From Monilinia fructicola (taxonomy: Eukaryota > Ascomycota > Leotiomycetes > Helotiales > Sclerotiniaceae): a stretch of 64,000 nucleotides of DNA. This document shows, in pieces, positions 1-12,633 of the stretch. A program made the position numbers and the translations under genes. The stretch is from the NCBI GenBank assembly GCA_008692225.1, contig VICG01000011.1, forward strand, positions 930,001-994,000, given 5' to 3'. Every line of letters begins with the position of its first letter. Position 1 is the first letter of the stretch. The notes beneath the pieces were generated by a model. The model saw only the letters and a list, made by a program, of their open reading frames with translations, was not told the origin of the DNA and did not search any database.

Positions 1-2720
1 TCCGGCCGAATATGCAGACGCTGCTATGGTTCATAACAACCCCATAGCTCTTCTCATGCGCGAGGTAGCTAACGTCAGGGGCACTGACGCAGATTTGACC
101 TGTGTATTAAGCATCGGGGCAGGAACTCCACCGACAAGAAATTTTGGTTCAATGGTATGTCAAGTACTTCTAGCATGTGGAAAACTAGCTGCCCATGCCG
201 AGAATATGGCCAGGAAATTTAGGGCCGATCGAGATGGAGATTTAAAGAAGGAATGGAAATACTATTGATTTAATGTCGAGCATGTACTTGAAAAAGTCGA
301 AATTGGAAGAATGGCAAGGATCTGATTTGATGAATGCTGCGTCAAAGCCTTATCTCAGAATTTCAACACTCGAGGACTCTTAGAATTATACGGAGACATT
401 GCAAGAGCTCTTAGCTATCTTCCTCTTGTTATATACAAAGCAGGAGGCTATCTATCAACTGCAGATTCTGACCTTAAAAGCTCTCTACGAACTTAGAATG
501 CTCATACAAAGAGTCTTATCCAGAACCCCTAGTGATGGAATTCTAGGCTACAAAAAGTCTGTATTTACAACATGGGAAATGAACGTTAGAAGACTAACCT
601 TTCTCTCATCTACGTCGGCATCCTCAATTCAACTACTAGGCTTTGCTCATGACCAAAAAATTCGTGAACTCCTTTATAATCGTACTGATGTTGAAGAGAA
701 TTTAGCCGATACTGTTCTATGCTTTATGAAAAGTTCAAAAAGATTGTGATTGAAAGAGGACAGTTATAATCTTGATGAAGCATTCACATTAATCTCCAAA
801 TTATGCTTAATAAAATGGAGTGGGCAGACGCGTATTTATGACATTGATCAAGTTGTTCACCTCTGGATCAGTGAACGACTTTCAAAATTACAAACAGGCT
901 ATGTATGCAAAAGATGCCATAAATACTGGTAACTCGAGTCCTTGTACTGTTTCAGTAAGAATCAGAAAAAAGGTGTGGGCTATTCATTGGCGCCTGCTCC
1001 CAAATATACAAGCTGCCTAGATTAATTATAAGATACATTCTCCAGCTGAGAACGATGGAAAAGACATGACTTTGCTGACTTCACTCGATATAGTTGCTAA
1101 CTCATTCCAAACTCAAGGGCAATGTGAGTTTGCGGAGGAGGTCCTACTGCGGGTATATAAAAGGAGATAACCTTATAAATGAGCCTCTTCACCAGCACAC
1201 CCTGGATATTGCGGCGAATCTAGCTTTCTATTTATGAACTTGACAAAATCGGAAGAACTCTATAGGTTTGTATTAAAAGCGTGAAAGAAAGCCTCAAGCC
1301 AGGATCACCGGAAAACTCTCGCAGCCATTCATAGAATCGCCAATGCCCTGAAGTACAGAGGTACTTCTGATGAAGCAGAAAATCTCTGCAGACAAGCACT
1401 TGAAGGCAGCAGAACATTCGTAAAGAAAGATTTAGAGGCTCTTGAAACTATGAAGGCATTTTCAAGCTTGTACTATACTTTAAGACGTACCAATGAAGCT
1501 GAGCCCTTCTTCTTTTTGTTTTGAAAGCTAGAGAAGAAGTTCTTGAAGTTGAGCATCCGGACACACTCTCAATATCCTTAAACATGGGAATGTTGTATTT
1601 GGGCTAGGAAACGGCGATATGACACTCAAGTTGTGAGTCAGAATTCCATGCCAACGCATGACGTTATATACTGAAATCCACGAGTAGCTTTGATATAGCT
1701 TATGCGGATCGAAACAATCTGCTTCAATCACAACAAAAACCCAAATACATTCAACGCCTTGTGTGCGTTGGCCGCATTCTATGCAAATTTGGGACACGCA
1801 AAAAAAGGCTGAATTGATATATATGAATGTCCTCTTAGGACAGTTGTCTACTGTCGGAAATTTGCATCCTGACACCATATGGACTAAATACTGCTTAGGT
1901 CAAGTTCTTTCGTAAAATACAGGTCTCAGACACTATAGAACAATTGGAAAAATCTTCCAAGGACTTTGAATCCTCATACTCTCTAAACCGTCACGCTTTT
2001 CGCTTAAATTATGGTATGAAGAAGAGTCGGAAGAGCTCTTTAAAAACAAACACTTGGTAATATGATTGAAATCATGGGGAAGGAGCATACAGATACCGGC
2101 TTTTGTATGGTTTACATGGCAGATCTCTATATATGACAACAGCAGTTCATAGAAGCCAGAGATCTGTACCAGAAAGTACACGACATAAGGGCAAGAATGC
2201 AGGGAATAGAACAAAGGAATACCCAGCATGCAAACAGGCTCTTGGATGGTTTTAATCAACAAATAGACTTTCCAAACTCGCTACTTCGGACATGTATGTT
2301 TCAACAAGCTAAAGCCTTACCATCACATTTTTCATTTATAGCGAAGAAAATTAGAGCTTTGAGATGAAATTCTTGGGAAAATAGTTTTACAGAGATGTTG
2401 TATTCGGCTGCTGGACTGCAGGTTGCCTTTGAGAGAGAACATGGACGCTGCTAAGATCTGGATCATCAAGTAAGGCTTGCACAACATGAGATCCTATGGA
2501 ACCAGTTACTCAAATAACGAGAACAATTCCGAGATATGTAGTATACTATTCAGAGGGCGTTATGAGAGGAGATCTCGAGATTGAAACTACCGGAGTTAAT
2601 CGCTTGATGCAAAACTGTAAGCTAGACGGTCTGGATTTCTGAAGATGAATTCATCCACTATTTATTGGAACTCCACCTACATGATATTTAAGGAGAAAAG
2701 AATTTTACTCTAGCTGGTAT
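1..2720 (+). pseudogene. Decayed NLR-like gene: patatin / NB-ARC / TPR relic (5' end outside window)
   Basis: Plus-strand fragments in shifting frames follow the order of a fungal NLR-type protein. Bases 26-268 read like the C-terminal part of a patatin-like phospholipase (NNPI...; VLSIGAGTP; then a RFNVE/LEKVEIG-like stretch continuing with stops to about 350). Bases about 400-1020 read like the region after an NB-ARC domain, including LIKWSGQTRIYDIDQVVHLW, a winged-helix 'HPVVHLW'-type motif. Bases about 1060-2260 read like kinesin-light-chain-type TPR repeats (for example AIHRIANALKYRGTSDEAEN; LRRTNEAEPFF; HPDTLSISLNMGMLY across a frameshift). Many stops and frameshifts mean it cannot encode the full protein. 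Intact relatives are cytosolic STAND receptors thought to act in heterokaryon incompatibility or immunity-like responses; that role is family knowledge. Boundaries are approximate and the 3' end is unclear. Confidence 0.6.
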
Positions 2721-3680
2721 GTCTTGCACGCAACCTTTACGTGTCGGAAGGTTCAGGACAAAGGTATTGGGCAACGACTAACAGGATTATTAATATTCCA
2801 ATTTCACAAATAGTGCGATAAAAATTAGTGCATTCTTTGTTTCTCGGCCCTTCCCTCATGGATTGAATTAACATATTTAGCTCAAGTAGTACTACCTGAT
2901 CATCATTTGATGTTATGCCATGGGCCAACTTCTATACGTTTAGAAGAAAGAGGAAGGTTGATGAACAATTAATTTTCCGTGACCTTATCAAGGTTACAAT
3001 AAAGTTTAATTGATGTTAAGCGATGTAGTTCTAGCCCAAAAACGGAGTATCCGGCTTTTTCAATCCTGCAAATATAAATTTTTCTAATATTGAGGGTCTC
3101 ATTTTTGACTCCGAGCGGGCTGACAGACCTAGAAAGGGTAATATAATCTTTAGGGTTACTGTAATGGTCCAAATCTAGTTAGCATCTACTAATCCACTTT
3201 TCTTAGGGTTAGGGGTCACTACATGATGCCTGCAATTTCCCGTGCTGAACTCGCGTAAAATCTGTCGGAACTTAGATCTTAGCTTGACATCAACACAAGT
3301 CTAGTTTGTTAGTTCCCCTATTCTTCTATCATATTATTAGTTCAAAATTACAATTTTTTTCTGTCCAGTTTTAAAAACCCCGGGTACAATGAAACTCTCC
3401 TGCATCCATTTTCCCCAACAATTTTATCTCCTTGGATTTCTCCCAAGAGTTTTCCCCTCTGTACCCTCCATCATGAATGTTTTTTTTTTGACTTAGAGGC
3501 TTCAAAGAACGAGTCACAATGTCTTTACGTCTGAAAATCTCCGCGCCATAAAGAATGAGTTCTAGCCCATTTTTTGAAGCACGCATGAAAAGATTCACCG
3601 AAGTGCAAGGATCTAAATTATCAGAGCCACAAGACTATCTCGACGTGATGATTTGATTTGCACAAACCGAACGACCAAAC
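2721..3680. other. Spacer between relics
   Basis: No coding region or RNA gene is recognised. Short open frames on both strands resemble no family I know. It lies between the NLR relic and a P450 relic, and may hold further eroded coding sequence. Confidence 0.4.
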
Positions 3681-3688
3681 GAACTTAG

Positions 3689-4375
3689 CTATGACAGCTC
3701 GAATTGCCACATCCAATCTTGTAGCTTTCTACCAAACCAGCACAATGGTCATAAATGCTATTTTGAATATCGTAGCTTCAGATCGAGAATTTAACATGAT
3801 CTCAATTCTCCGTTATGAAATATTGTGATTTATAAAAGACAAGGCATGGACCAAAGCATTACTCGCCAAGATGATACATACGGATAGTTTGTGCAACGAG
3901 ATACTCAGGCTTCATTCTTTTGGTAATTGAAGCGTCATGAGGCAAGTCATGGTTAATGATTGGAAACTGAAGATGGGATTATTCTTTCAAAGAGAGCAAT
4001 ACTATCAGTTCTAGCACGTGCAGCTCAAGTGAACGGGGAAGTTTACACCAATTCGTACAAATTTGATCCATTTCGGTTCTCTCGATTGAGGGAGGGGTTA
4101 CCTGAAGTGGGAGACAAAAATGGCAAATCAGAAGTCGAGAAAAATCCAGGTTTTGTTTCATTAGGGTCAAACTTCCTGCCTTTTAGTTACAGGCGGCACG
4201 CTTGTCCTGGGAGGTTTCTGGTGGACTTTGGGCTTAAAACGTTGATTATATACTTGTTGACACATTATGATGTAGAGCTACAGCAATATTATAAGGACTC
4301 GAGACTAAATGGTTGGCAGAAGCTGTAATGCCACCATCAGGTGTTAAATTGCGAATAAGACGGCGAGCTCAAGAT
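3689..4375 (+). pseudogene. Cytochrome P450 C-terminal fragment
   Basis: This is the C-terminal third of a P450 monooxygenase. Around 3689-3960 there is a K-helix-like EILRLHSF in broken frames. The open stretch 3960-4328 then gives the strand before the haem (ILSVLARAAQVNGEVYTNSY), FDPFRFSRLREG and the haem-ligand loop FLPFSYRRHACPGRF, which keeps the cysteine, followed by the L-helix-like FGLKTLIIYLLTHYDVEL. The last part continues in another frame near 4313 (AEAVMPPSGVKLRIRRR), so there is a frameshift. No N-terminal anchor or I-helix exon is intact upstream. The C-terminal part is well preserved, but the gene as a whole is broken. The CYP family cannot be given by eye. Confidence 0.75.
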
Positions 4376-7298
4376 CCTTTGAGCTCCAGCTTTCAAGAGA
4401 GGTCATCACTTAAGATACCTAACAATACTGCGTTCACAACAGTTATATTTGCATCTTACGCGTTATTCTGGAAGTCTCACCGCCATCTTTTTAGAATAAA
4501 ACTTCGTCTAATGAACTATTTTCGAAAGTCCTGTTATCGAATTTCTCTTACCATCTAATATGACTAAGAAGTCACTTGCAACACCGTAAGCTGCCAGATT
4601 GATGTAAACGAGATCTCATTCATTGATTGTCTCCTATAGGCATCAAAGTATCTTCAACGATTGAATAATCTAGAATTCATAAAACTAAGCCTAAATAGTG
4701 ACTGTGTCATGAAAAACTTTCGGTTATAGTTTCCAAATTTCAAGAGCAAGAATACCTCTTATAGACTTGAATGCAGGAGGCACAATATCAACTTAGTTAT
4801 AATGATCTGCATTATATATTTACAACAATCATGTTTTGGTTTCCTTATATTCGAAGTAGTCCTAGGCTTTCACGTTCCGAACGATTACGTGTATATTATA
4901 GTGGCTTGCAACATTATCATCCCTACTTGGATGATGTTTTATTGAGCATTAAGACCTTACATTGATCATAATGCATATAATGTAAGGGAATATAAGCAAA
5001 TCAGGTCGAAAACTCTTTGGAAACACTTTCGTAATAAGTACAACGTACACTGTTCCTACGCAGATCCAATCAAGCGCTTATGGGTGTACTGAAATTATTT
5101 GTGCCACAACTCCAGGTCTTTTTTATCGAAACGAAACACGGGTTTCTTTCCGAATAAGAAATGCAGTAACATCAGTTTCGTACACTAGAGAGTATTCAAG
5201 ACTTAGCTATACAGATCGTGGTACTATCTCGATAAGATACTTCTGCTTGAGACGATTTGTCGCAGACAACCATGATATTCCAAGAACCACACCAGTATAT
5301 TTCGCATCGCTTAGCGTTATTGTCCTTGAGTTGCAGGTTTCTATAAAAGCTAACAATGGTCACCTCATGTGTTTTCAAAAACGTAAGATGTGGTGGTCGT
5401 CTTGATTTCCCTGTTCTGTCACCATCAAAAACATTAATAGCATCATATCTTATAGTTCTCTACACATCCAAACGAAAACGCCATCTTTTTCATTGGAGCT
5501 TGTGTGGAAATGAAGAAATTCGAGCCTCACATGTTACGGAAGGTCCACCAGATGATCACACTTTGTGTAGTTCAAGTTTGGCTGAGCATACTTTCATATG
5601 TCTGAAGAGGCATCAAAGGGAAGTTTTACATGAAGCAAGGTACAGTAAGCCTCATCAAGACGATGAGGTTGACTGTTATTGCAAATCCTATTCGTAAAGC
5701 TTACTATCTCCAATTTTTTGAGAGACTTGATGCACGAAAATTCTTGGCTCTAATTTTGGTAACCTATCGGTAAGTAGTCCGAACTAAATGTTACATCTTT
5801 TCACCCACTCTCATTCACATATACCATTCTTCGACTGGAATAATCGCCACCCAGAGTAATCTCTGATGATGAAGGAAGCTTGGACTGTGAAGGCTCGAAC
5901 AGCTTTTTGGATCGTCTAAGATCTAGCCAAACAGACTGCTGGATAATAATCTTACGGTGCTAGAAACCTTGCATCGAGGTGATATGTTTGCGATCGATCG
6001 TTCCGGTGTGCAGTTGAAGGAAGACATTCCAACGCCAATCATTTCAAGCAAGAAAACTTGACACTAGCTTGAAAGAAGGCAAGCTAACCATACTCGGCAT
6101 ACATTCAATGTGTCTTGCTAATAACTTGCAGCGACAAGACATACGAATCTCATTAAGCAGGAGATGGTATGGAACACCGCAGAACGCGCTAATATCTCAA
6201 GCTGAGAATAGTACTTTGGTAAGTTTATCGAGATCTCATCAAATCTAGTATTTTAATATGATTGCCATATCTGAAACTTGAATTTTCCGAAGTCCAGAAA
6301 TCTATCTAAATGGATCGAGATACAATGTCATAGTTACACCTGGAAAAAGCACCTGGCTATCTAATAGTCAGTTTTATGCATAAAGCAGTGATTAAGAGAT
6401 TCGAGATTTGGATCAGGCCAATACTCAGATAGCATACATAAGTAATCTCCGCGGAAACCGGGATCCATTATCGAGAGACGTAAGAGTGATAGAAAACATA
6501 TACTTAAAAATCTTGTGTTCTCCTGTGTGTTTTTTTGCTATTATTCAACCTTTCTTGGCTTTAACTTAATCATGAAATCATCTCCATCTTTTGTTGGCAT
6601 GATACCGTGGACAGGATTCCCTTCCTCCCGCGACTTCGACATTAAAACGCTGCAAGACCATCGATAGATAACAAAGCGTGGCTTGCTTTGCAATAAAACA
6701 TCCCAGGCATAAGGTAGTCCTGCTTCCAAATCGCCTACGAAGTATCAGTTTGATTTAGATAAAAATAGGACAACCAGGATTTTCCAAATGTATCCCGTCA
6801 ATCTTTACCCACAAAGTCAATTCCGCTTGGCTACTCTGTGCTTGTGCCCCTTGATAGCATGACCACCAGCTACAGATTGAATGTGGCACAGATGCATGCA
6901 TTTTCAAAGGTCAGGAAAGTTTTCCCTGTGGATCCGAGTCCAGTACAATATTGGAATAAATGAAGGGGCTGTGGGTTTCCAGGGAAGCAAACTGGCTGTG
7001 GGTAAGCTGGGATGTTTTGCCAGTTTTTCGTCAGCGGAATACCAATATAAGTGAGGTTCATAGAAGATTTGGATCAATATTGTTCATGATTTGAAAAGAT
7101 ATCGCTGTAGCTTACATAGGGTCTCTTCAATGGCCAAACCAGAACTAACCACCCGTGCTTTTGGCGACTTTTCAAGCAAAATTAAACAACTCAGCGTGGA
7201 AGAAATCGCCGTAATCGTGACAGTCTCTTTTATCACTCGGTGAATCTTGTCACATAACATACTGGTAACGTGGCACTACGTTCAGATTTGCTGACCCT
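4376..7298. other. Spacer between two P450 relics, no recognised gene
   Basis: One plus-strand open frame of 113 codons (5356-5697) stands out. It is rich in His and Cys and ends in DDEVDCYCKSYS, but I recognise no domain and see no supporting exon structure. The rest has short frames only. It may be the eroded 5' part of the upstream P450 or other relics. Confidence 0.35.
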
Positions 7299-9060
7299 GT
7301 GTTATTTTCGGATACTAAAGACAACATATTTAGTGCGAAAGGTGACAGGATGTCGGTTTTTCAGAGGATTGATATGTCTACGATGGGCCAGGAATCATCC
7401 ACAGGTGAGCATCCCACTTGCAGCCCCTTCATAATCCTCAAACGCATCTTTCAGGCATCGGGAGGTAGATTTACTGTTGCAACACAGACCAACAATCATG
7501 TATTGCTGTCGTCGCCACAGCTCATTGAAGAAGTGTTCAATGCTTCTCACCCACAGCTCTCATCACATGCCGTCGCCAAAGAGGTATGGAAAAGCATTTG
7601 GATGGTTCCACCTAATCATATGAACTCAAACTACTTCGACGCTACAGCCAAAATACACAATACGTGGATTTGAACGGCAAGACAAGAGAGATATTGAGGG
7701 CACGGGATTTGTGAAAGCCTTGAGGAGTCTACCCACAGCTCATCTACCTGAAATGCTGCCACGCTTGAGAAGCATCACAGAGCAAGGCTTGCAGTCAGAA
7801 TTTCAGTTATATGACAAACCCGACGGTAGAAAGAGTGAATCCATGGAAGAAGAACCAGCCATCTCTGATAACCCTGCAGGCTCTTCACACATTCCCACCT
7901 CGAGAACGGTTAAGAATTTGATCTGCAAAGCCAACTGTTTTGTCTTTTTTGGGGAAAGGATCGGTACATAACACCTATCTTCTCTCTCTAAGAATGAGGA
8001 TTCATGGATACTCAGTCATAGCAAAAGATCCCAAATTTGTAAATGCTGCACTCTCACATTTCCACGAGCTGTAATGATAGCAGCCGAGCTTCTTCGCCTC
8101 GCTCAAACATTTTGCGCTCCGTAAGTTGACCGCAACAGAAAGAGACAGGACGCATGTTATACTTCTTCAGATTTGTGGTTAGGTTAGCCACCGATAGCCA
8201 CAAAGTTTCAGGATACAGGTTTGAAGTCTGAGCGCCTATCATACAGCAGCGCCGACACCTGCGTTCTCCCGAGCATGAAAAAAGCAAAGATGCTCCTGTA
8301 ATCAAGAATAGCTTCGGGCCGGGCCATGAGCTAATACCTGCCTAGGTTGATTGTATGCAGTGGCTCATTGACACTTTCCCGAGGAACAATCCTTGGTCGG
8401 TGGAGCGTACGGTGGGCGAGATAATGGCTATCTGATTTAGTCCTGTGCGTCATAGCTATAGTGTGTTTTGCATATTGCTTTTCATCCCCATAATCTTTCT
8501 GTCATGTAGGCCTCTGCATTTGTATTGGAGGATCTTTGTCTCTTCCCGAATACGTAGGTCCGTTAAGGGAGGAGGCGAGTCAAGCTTCAGTCTCAGCCAA
8601 CGGTCTTCCTCTACTGAACAATTTCCTCAAAGAATCTGCACGTAACTCTAGCATTGACGCTAGTAAGGTCGTTCTAACTCTTGTATTAATCCCAAGACTG
8701 ACAGCTACATATAACCTGTAGACGCAAAGCCTTGAGTCCATTCCCATTCTCAGATGGATTCACAGTCACTGTTGAAGACTGGCTCTGTATCCCCCAAAAA
8801 GCAATGCTGCACGACACCCAATTATACTCCAACCCCAACGATTTTGATAGTTTTCGCTTCGTAACACCAAAGAGCGATAGTGATATACCATCGTAGATGA
8901 TAAAAATAAAGGCTGTCTCACCGAAGCTTCTACTGACTGGCCAATGCGGGGGCTTGGAAAGATTCCCCGGTGAGCAAACATAGGAAGTCCATTGCAGGCA
9001 AAAGCTACGAATACAAGACTTTCAAAGCCCGGGAAGGTTTGATGCAGCTTGCATGTTGAA
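7299..9060 (+). pseudogene. Cytochrome P450 pseudogene, nearly full length but disrupted
   Basis: Plus-strand pieces cover much of a fungal P450. A start-like region at 7299 is followed by a clean 50-base intron (7405-7454, GTGAGC...TTTCAG), then ASGGRFTVATQTNNHVLLSS and an N-terminal helix region (SPQLIEEVFNASHPQLSSHAVAKEVW). After a stop near 7673 come broken middle pieces, for example DCMQWLIDTFPRNNPWSVERTVGEIMAI near 8350-8430 and LPEYVGPLREE near 8540. Next is an LPLLNNFLKESARNSSID K-helix region (about 8600-8660), then LCIPQKAMLHDTQLYSNP in another frame (about 8780-8845). The haem loop near 8950-8980 has lost its CPG motif and hits a stop. Several frameshifts and stops make it non-functional. 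With the fragment at 3.7-4.4 kb it may be what remains of a secondary-metabolism locus; that is inference. Confidence 0.7.
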
Positions 9061-10256
9061 AGTGATCATGGTTGAGGTTCTACCAAAATAAAACTGTGCC
9101 CAGCTTAACAACAAGAGATGCAGGGCAGCAAGCCGACACTCGTCTGCTATCCCTTATGGAAACACAAGGATCGTGTTGAAAAGAAGACGGAAAGATTCTG
9201 GGGATGTAGCACGAAGATGAAGGTTTTCGCCGAGCAACATGCAAAGTCTTAATCTCACCATAAAAGAGCCCCCTCACATGTTAAATCTTGCTTCTGTTAT
9301 CCACCCCAGGACTTTACCTTACAAACTCAAGAATCGCCTCTGCCAATCCTCCGTCGGCATAAATCCGGCTAACCCTACGTCTTCAGCACAAAATCTTGCA
9401 TGCCAAATTATCTATCGCACAGATAAATACTGTGTATATATAATGAACCAAGTCTCGCAAAACATGATCCAAAATGCAACTTTGCACGTACATGATTATT
9501 GGCACTTGCCCTTCACGCAAGAAAGCATTGTATACATATATACGTATATTGATGTATTTTCCTAACTACCCTGATATCTATCATCCATTATCGATGCTCC
9601 CCACCCCCCTCCCCCCTCCCAACCCGCCGCGCTCCCTTTTGATGCAACGTCAATGATACTTTTCACTGGCACCTATTTACATTTACATTCGCACTCATAC
9701 AACACTCACTCCCCAAGCAGCCATATAACGGGTTGATTGATATTATTCTGATTCATCCTATCTGTTTTTCAACTGTTTTGTTTGCATGAGCACCGATGAT
9801 CCCCATCCTTTTGAGAATACAAAATCGCTTCGCCATTGTCCAACGTGAGTGGAACTGTCGAGCTAAATTGTTTACCAACGTAGTACCAAATGCTCCACGG
9901 CCTTGGGTGTGAACCATGATTCCTAGTGCGAGCACAAAGGGGTATTAAGGGAGAGATTTACAAGACGCGCTATGCAAACAACCTTTTCAATTCACAGAAA
10001 CAAGTATCCCAAGGGAAGGCTCACTCCGGTCAAAGTATATCAAATCAAATCAATATGAAATGATAAGTCCGGCTTCCCTGCACAGCCCAATTATCGCTCA
10101 CTGCGTGTTATGCTGTGTCTGTTTTTGCTTTCCAATCCATCAGATAGATTGAGGGGTAGATGAGACACTCATAAGCATATAGACCATCATTCCATGATCT
10201 CTGATATCTTGATCAAAATCCGTTGCCTTCCTTCCTCCCTAGGTGGCCCCAAGCCA
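9061..10256. other. Intergenic, 3' side of the minus-strand unknown gene
   Basis: No gene is recognised. It contains TATA/TACGTATA-type AT stretches near 9530-9560 and a cytosine-rich run (CCCCACCCCCCTCCCCCCTC, about 9600-9620). The last few hundred bases probably hold the 3' UTR and terminator of the gene ending at 10257. Confidence 0.4.
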
Positions 10257-12109
10257 TCATAATTCTTCTTCGTCAACATCCTTCATGGCTGGTTCAGGAA
10301 GGGGAGTCTGTGCTGCTTCGGCTGCGGATACGATGTCAAGACCACTTGAGTACCCTCCTAGTCGTTTTCCCAAGGAGTCATCGCCGTGAAGGCTGGCTCT
10401 GTGTTTCTTCATAGGACTACCCATAAAGTTGTCATCTGCAAGACTCTTTCCAAATACGGTGTTTGGCAAACTTAGGCTATTGTTGTCTCCATCGGTAGCA
10501 GGAGTGGCATTGCCAGATGTATTGCTGGCTGAGTTAGGAGATCTACCCGAATTGACATTCAAATTTCCAGAAGAATGTTGACGTTTTAACTGAATCAGAG
10601 TGAGCATACTCAATCACAAAAAGAACAAGATGAAAATACCTTGATTCGTCCAAGTCCATCGGCTAATTCTCCTTGAAACTTTGCATCTTCCGTACTCAAG
10701 GTCGTATGCGGGTCATCCTTGTCATCCGCTTCTTCCATCTTTACTGCGCTATTATCATCCTCATCTTCGTCATCACTGTCTTCCATCATACCAACACTGC
10801 CATTACTCTTCTTTCTGGGTTTGCTTCGCTTTGCAGAGCTGTTGTTATCTCTGAAGGCAGAAAATCCAACAGTTCCAGTCGACTTCAAGGGTGCCAGGTT
10901 TCCAAAATCTAATTGCCTTGATCGTCGTTTTGTAGCACTGCTGGTTATCTTTTCCTGCTTCGAATTCGGTAGGATGCCCATCTTTTGTAGTTGGCCTGTC
11001 GCAATATGTTAGAAAATGGGATTGTGCTGAAAAGCAGGAACATAACACTTACGTTGACCTCGATAGAAGAATGTGAACACAGCAAAAGGTTTGTCAGGCC
11101 CGTCTATACCAGTGACCGTCTGGGTGCTGATAGATTTTGGATCCAAAGTCTTCGGCTTTGCAAAACTTGTGGTGTGGTCAACATCACCATCTCCCCCTTC
11201 TCCATTGCCCTTATCTCCCTCCTCATCATCATCGTGAGCATCAAATTGTGGTGAATATTCGCCGCGTTTGATTTCTCCAGATGCGAGTACTCGAAACATA
11301 GCAACCTTGATTTGTCCTGCAGCTTCTGGTAGAGCATCATCATCGTCGTCCGATTCGGAGCTGAAACTCTCGTCATCCGAAACTCTCTCAACTGGTGATT
11401 GCTCATCTGCCCCGTATCGTAGGACTCCTCGTGCCGTGGACCTTTGTCTTGGTGTCATCATGTCTGCGAGCTCATCGTCACTGCCATTCTCTTCCCTTCG
11501 ACGCCTACGACGCTTCTCGAATTTTTGTCGACGCTTCTCGATTCTTGCAGCTGCATCTTGTCCATCAAGGTCAAGACCATTCAACCATCGCTCCAAGCCA
11601 ACTTCACGGAACAAGAATTCGCGCTCAGCCAGCCCTCCACCTTCAGAATCCGGAACCTGCACCCATCGAGAATTTACCCAGGTTTCTTCGCTCGGTCGTA
11701 AAAGTGTGGCCACCTCTTCCTTTGCTCTGCCATCAAAGTAGATATATGCAGCAATTGTTTCATTTTCCGATTTGGTGATTGGTATGTAAGGACCGACTTG
11801 ACTGCTGAAGTTTGCCTTTTCGCCATAGCCAGGCAAACCGGTCACAACTTGAGGTTGAGGATACGGGTTCGAAGGAGAAGCTTTCGGTGTGCTATACGGA
11901 ATCGGGAGACCTGGAGTTAAGAGCGTAATTGAGATGGCGAACTTGGCGGGCTCAGGCTTGTTGGTAGTTGAATCGCGGGGAATTTTGGGTTGAGGGACGG
12001 GGATGAATGTATTAATACGACTGAATCTTGACTGTCGGTTTATGCCATATTCAGGAAGTGGTGATCCTTCCGCATGGACACTAACGGCAATACCTTTGAA
12101 GCAAGGCAT
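10257..12109 (-). CDS. Fungal protein of unknown function (DUF7918-like), acidic C-terminal half
   Basis: Three exons on the minus strand: 11053-12109, 10640-10995 and 10257-10589. The introns are 57 and 50 bases with GTAAGT/GTATTT donors and CAG acceptors; the product is 581 aa. The N-terminal about 190 residues form a compact domain (MPCFKGIAVSVHAEGSPLPE...; AAYIYFDGRAKEE; FLFREVGLERWLNGLDL). A basic coiled stretch (KRRQKFEKRRRRRREE) and an Asp/Glu-rich disordered segment follow. A conserved-looking block crosses the first splice site: the first exon ends FTFFYRGQR and the second opens QLQKMGILPN. The C-terminal part is Lys/Ser/Asn-rich with a basic KRRSRQ patch that could be a nuclear signal. 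The layout resembles fungal proteins annotated with DUF7918, from memory. No biochemical role is known to me. The start is the first ATG of the frame, just after stops. Confidence 0.8.
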
Positions 12110-12439
12110 TTTCCCTCACTGATATAGTATAGCAGGCAAAGCTGCACAGCCTGGTACAGTGATGTAGAAGTATTGTAATTTTGTGTTGATACGATACGTG
12201 GGGGATGGGGTTAGAGGTGAAGAGACCGAGCTTTTGGAAGCTCCGATTGTAAAAGAGGCTGAAGTCTGAAGTTGGCTGTTCCAGGTTGCCTCTTATAGTC
12301 TTAGCGTAACCTGATTAGTTCTATTGAGAGCCTTGCGCGTTTGAATGTGAAGGTAAAGGTCGAGGTAAAGGGTACGGAGTAGAGAGAGGTAGAGGCACAG
12401 GAGGTACCGACCGGAATGTATGATGAATGTGTATGTATG

Positions 12440-12464
12440 TATGTGTGTGTGTGTGTGTGTGTGT
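12440..12464. repeat. (TG)n microsatellite
   Basis: An uninterrupted TG run, preceded by a short TGTA run, in the promoter region of the minus-strand gene starting at 12109. Confidence 0.9.
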
Positions 12465-12608
12465 TGTGCGAGCAAGAAAGATAGATGGTAAGAGGAATGA
12501 GGGAACGAAGGAATGAACTGTGTTCTGACTATCTTTTTATTTTTTTATTTTTTGCTTTTTGAGAAAAGGAGTCTACCAAGTAGAAGTTTCTTGAGTTGGT
12601 GCAAAGTT

Positions 12609-12633
12609 GTGGTTGTGGTTGTGGTTGTGGTTG
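12609..12633. repeat. (GGTTGT)n hexamer repeat
   Basis: About four copies of GGTTGT in tandem, followed directly by TACGGAGT. Confidence 0.85.

Noticed and set aside
10719..11778. Plus-strand open frames of up to 157 codons inside the 10.3-12.1 kb gene
   Set aside because: They are Ser-rich reverse-strand shadows of the acidic/basic minus-strand coding sequence.
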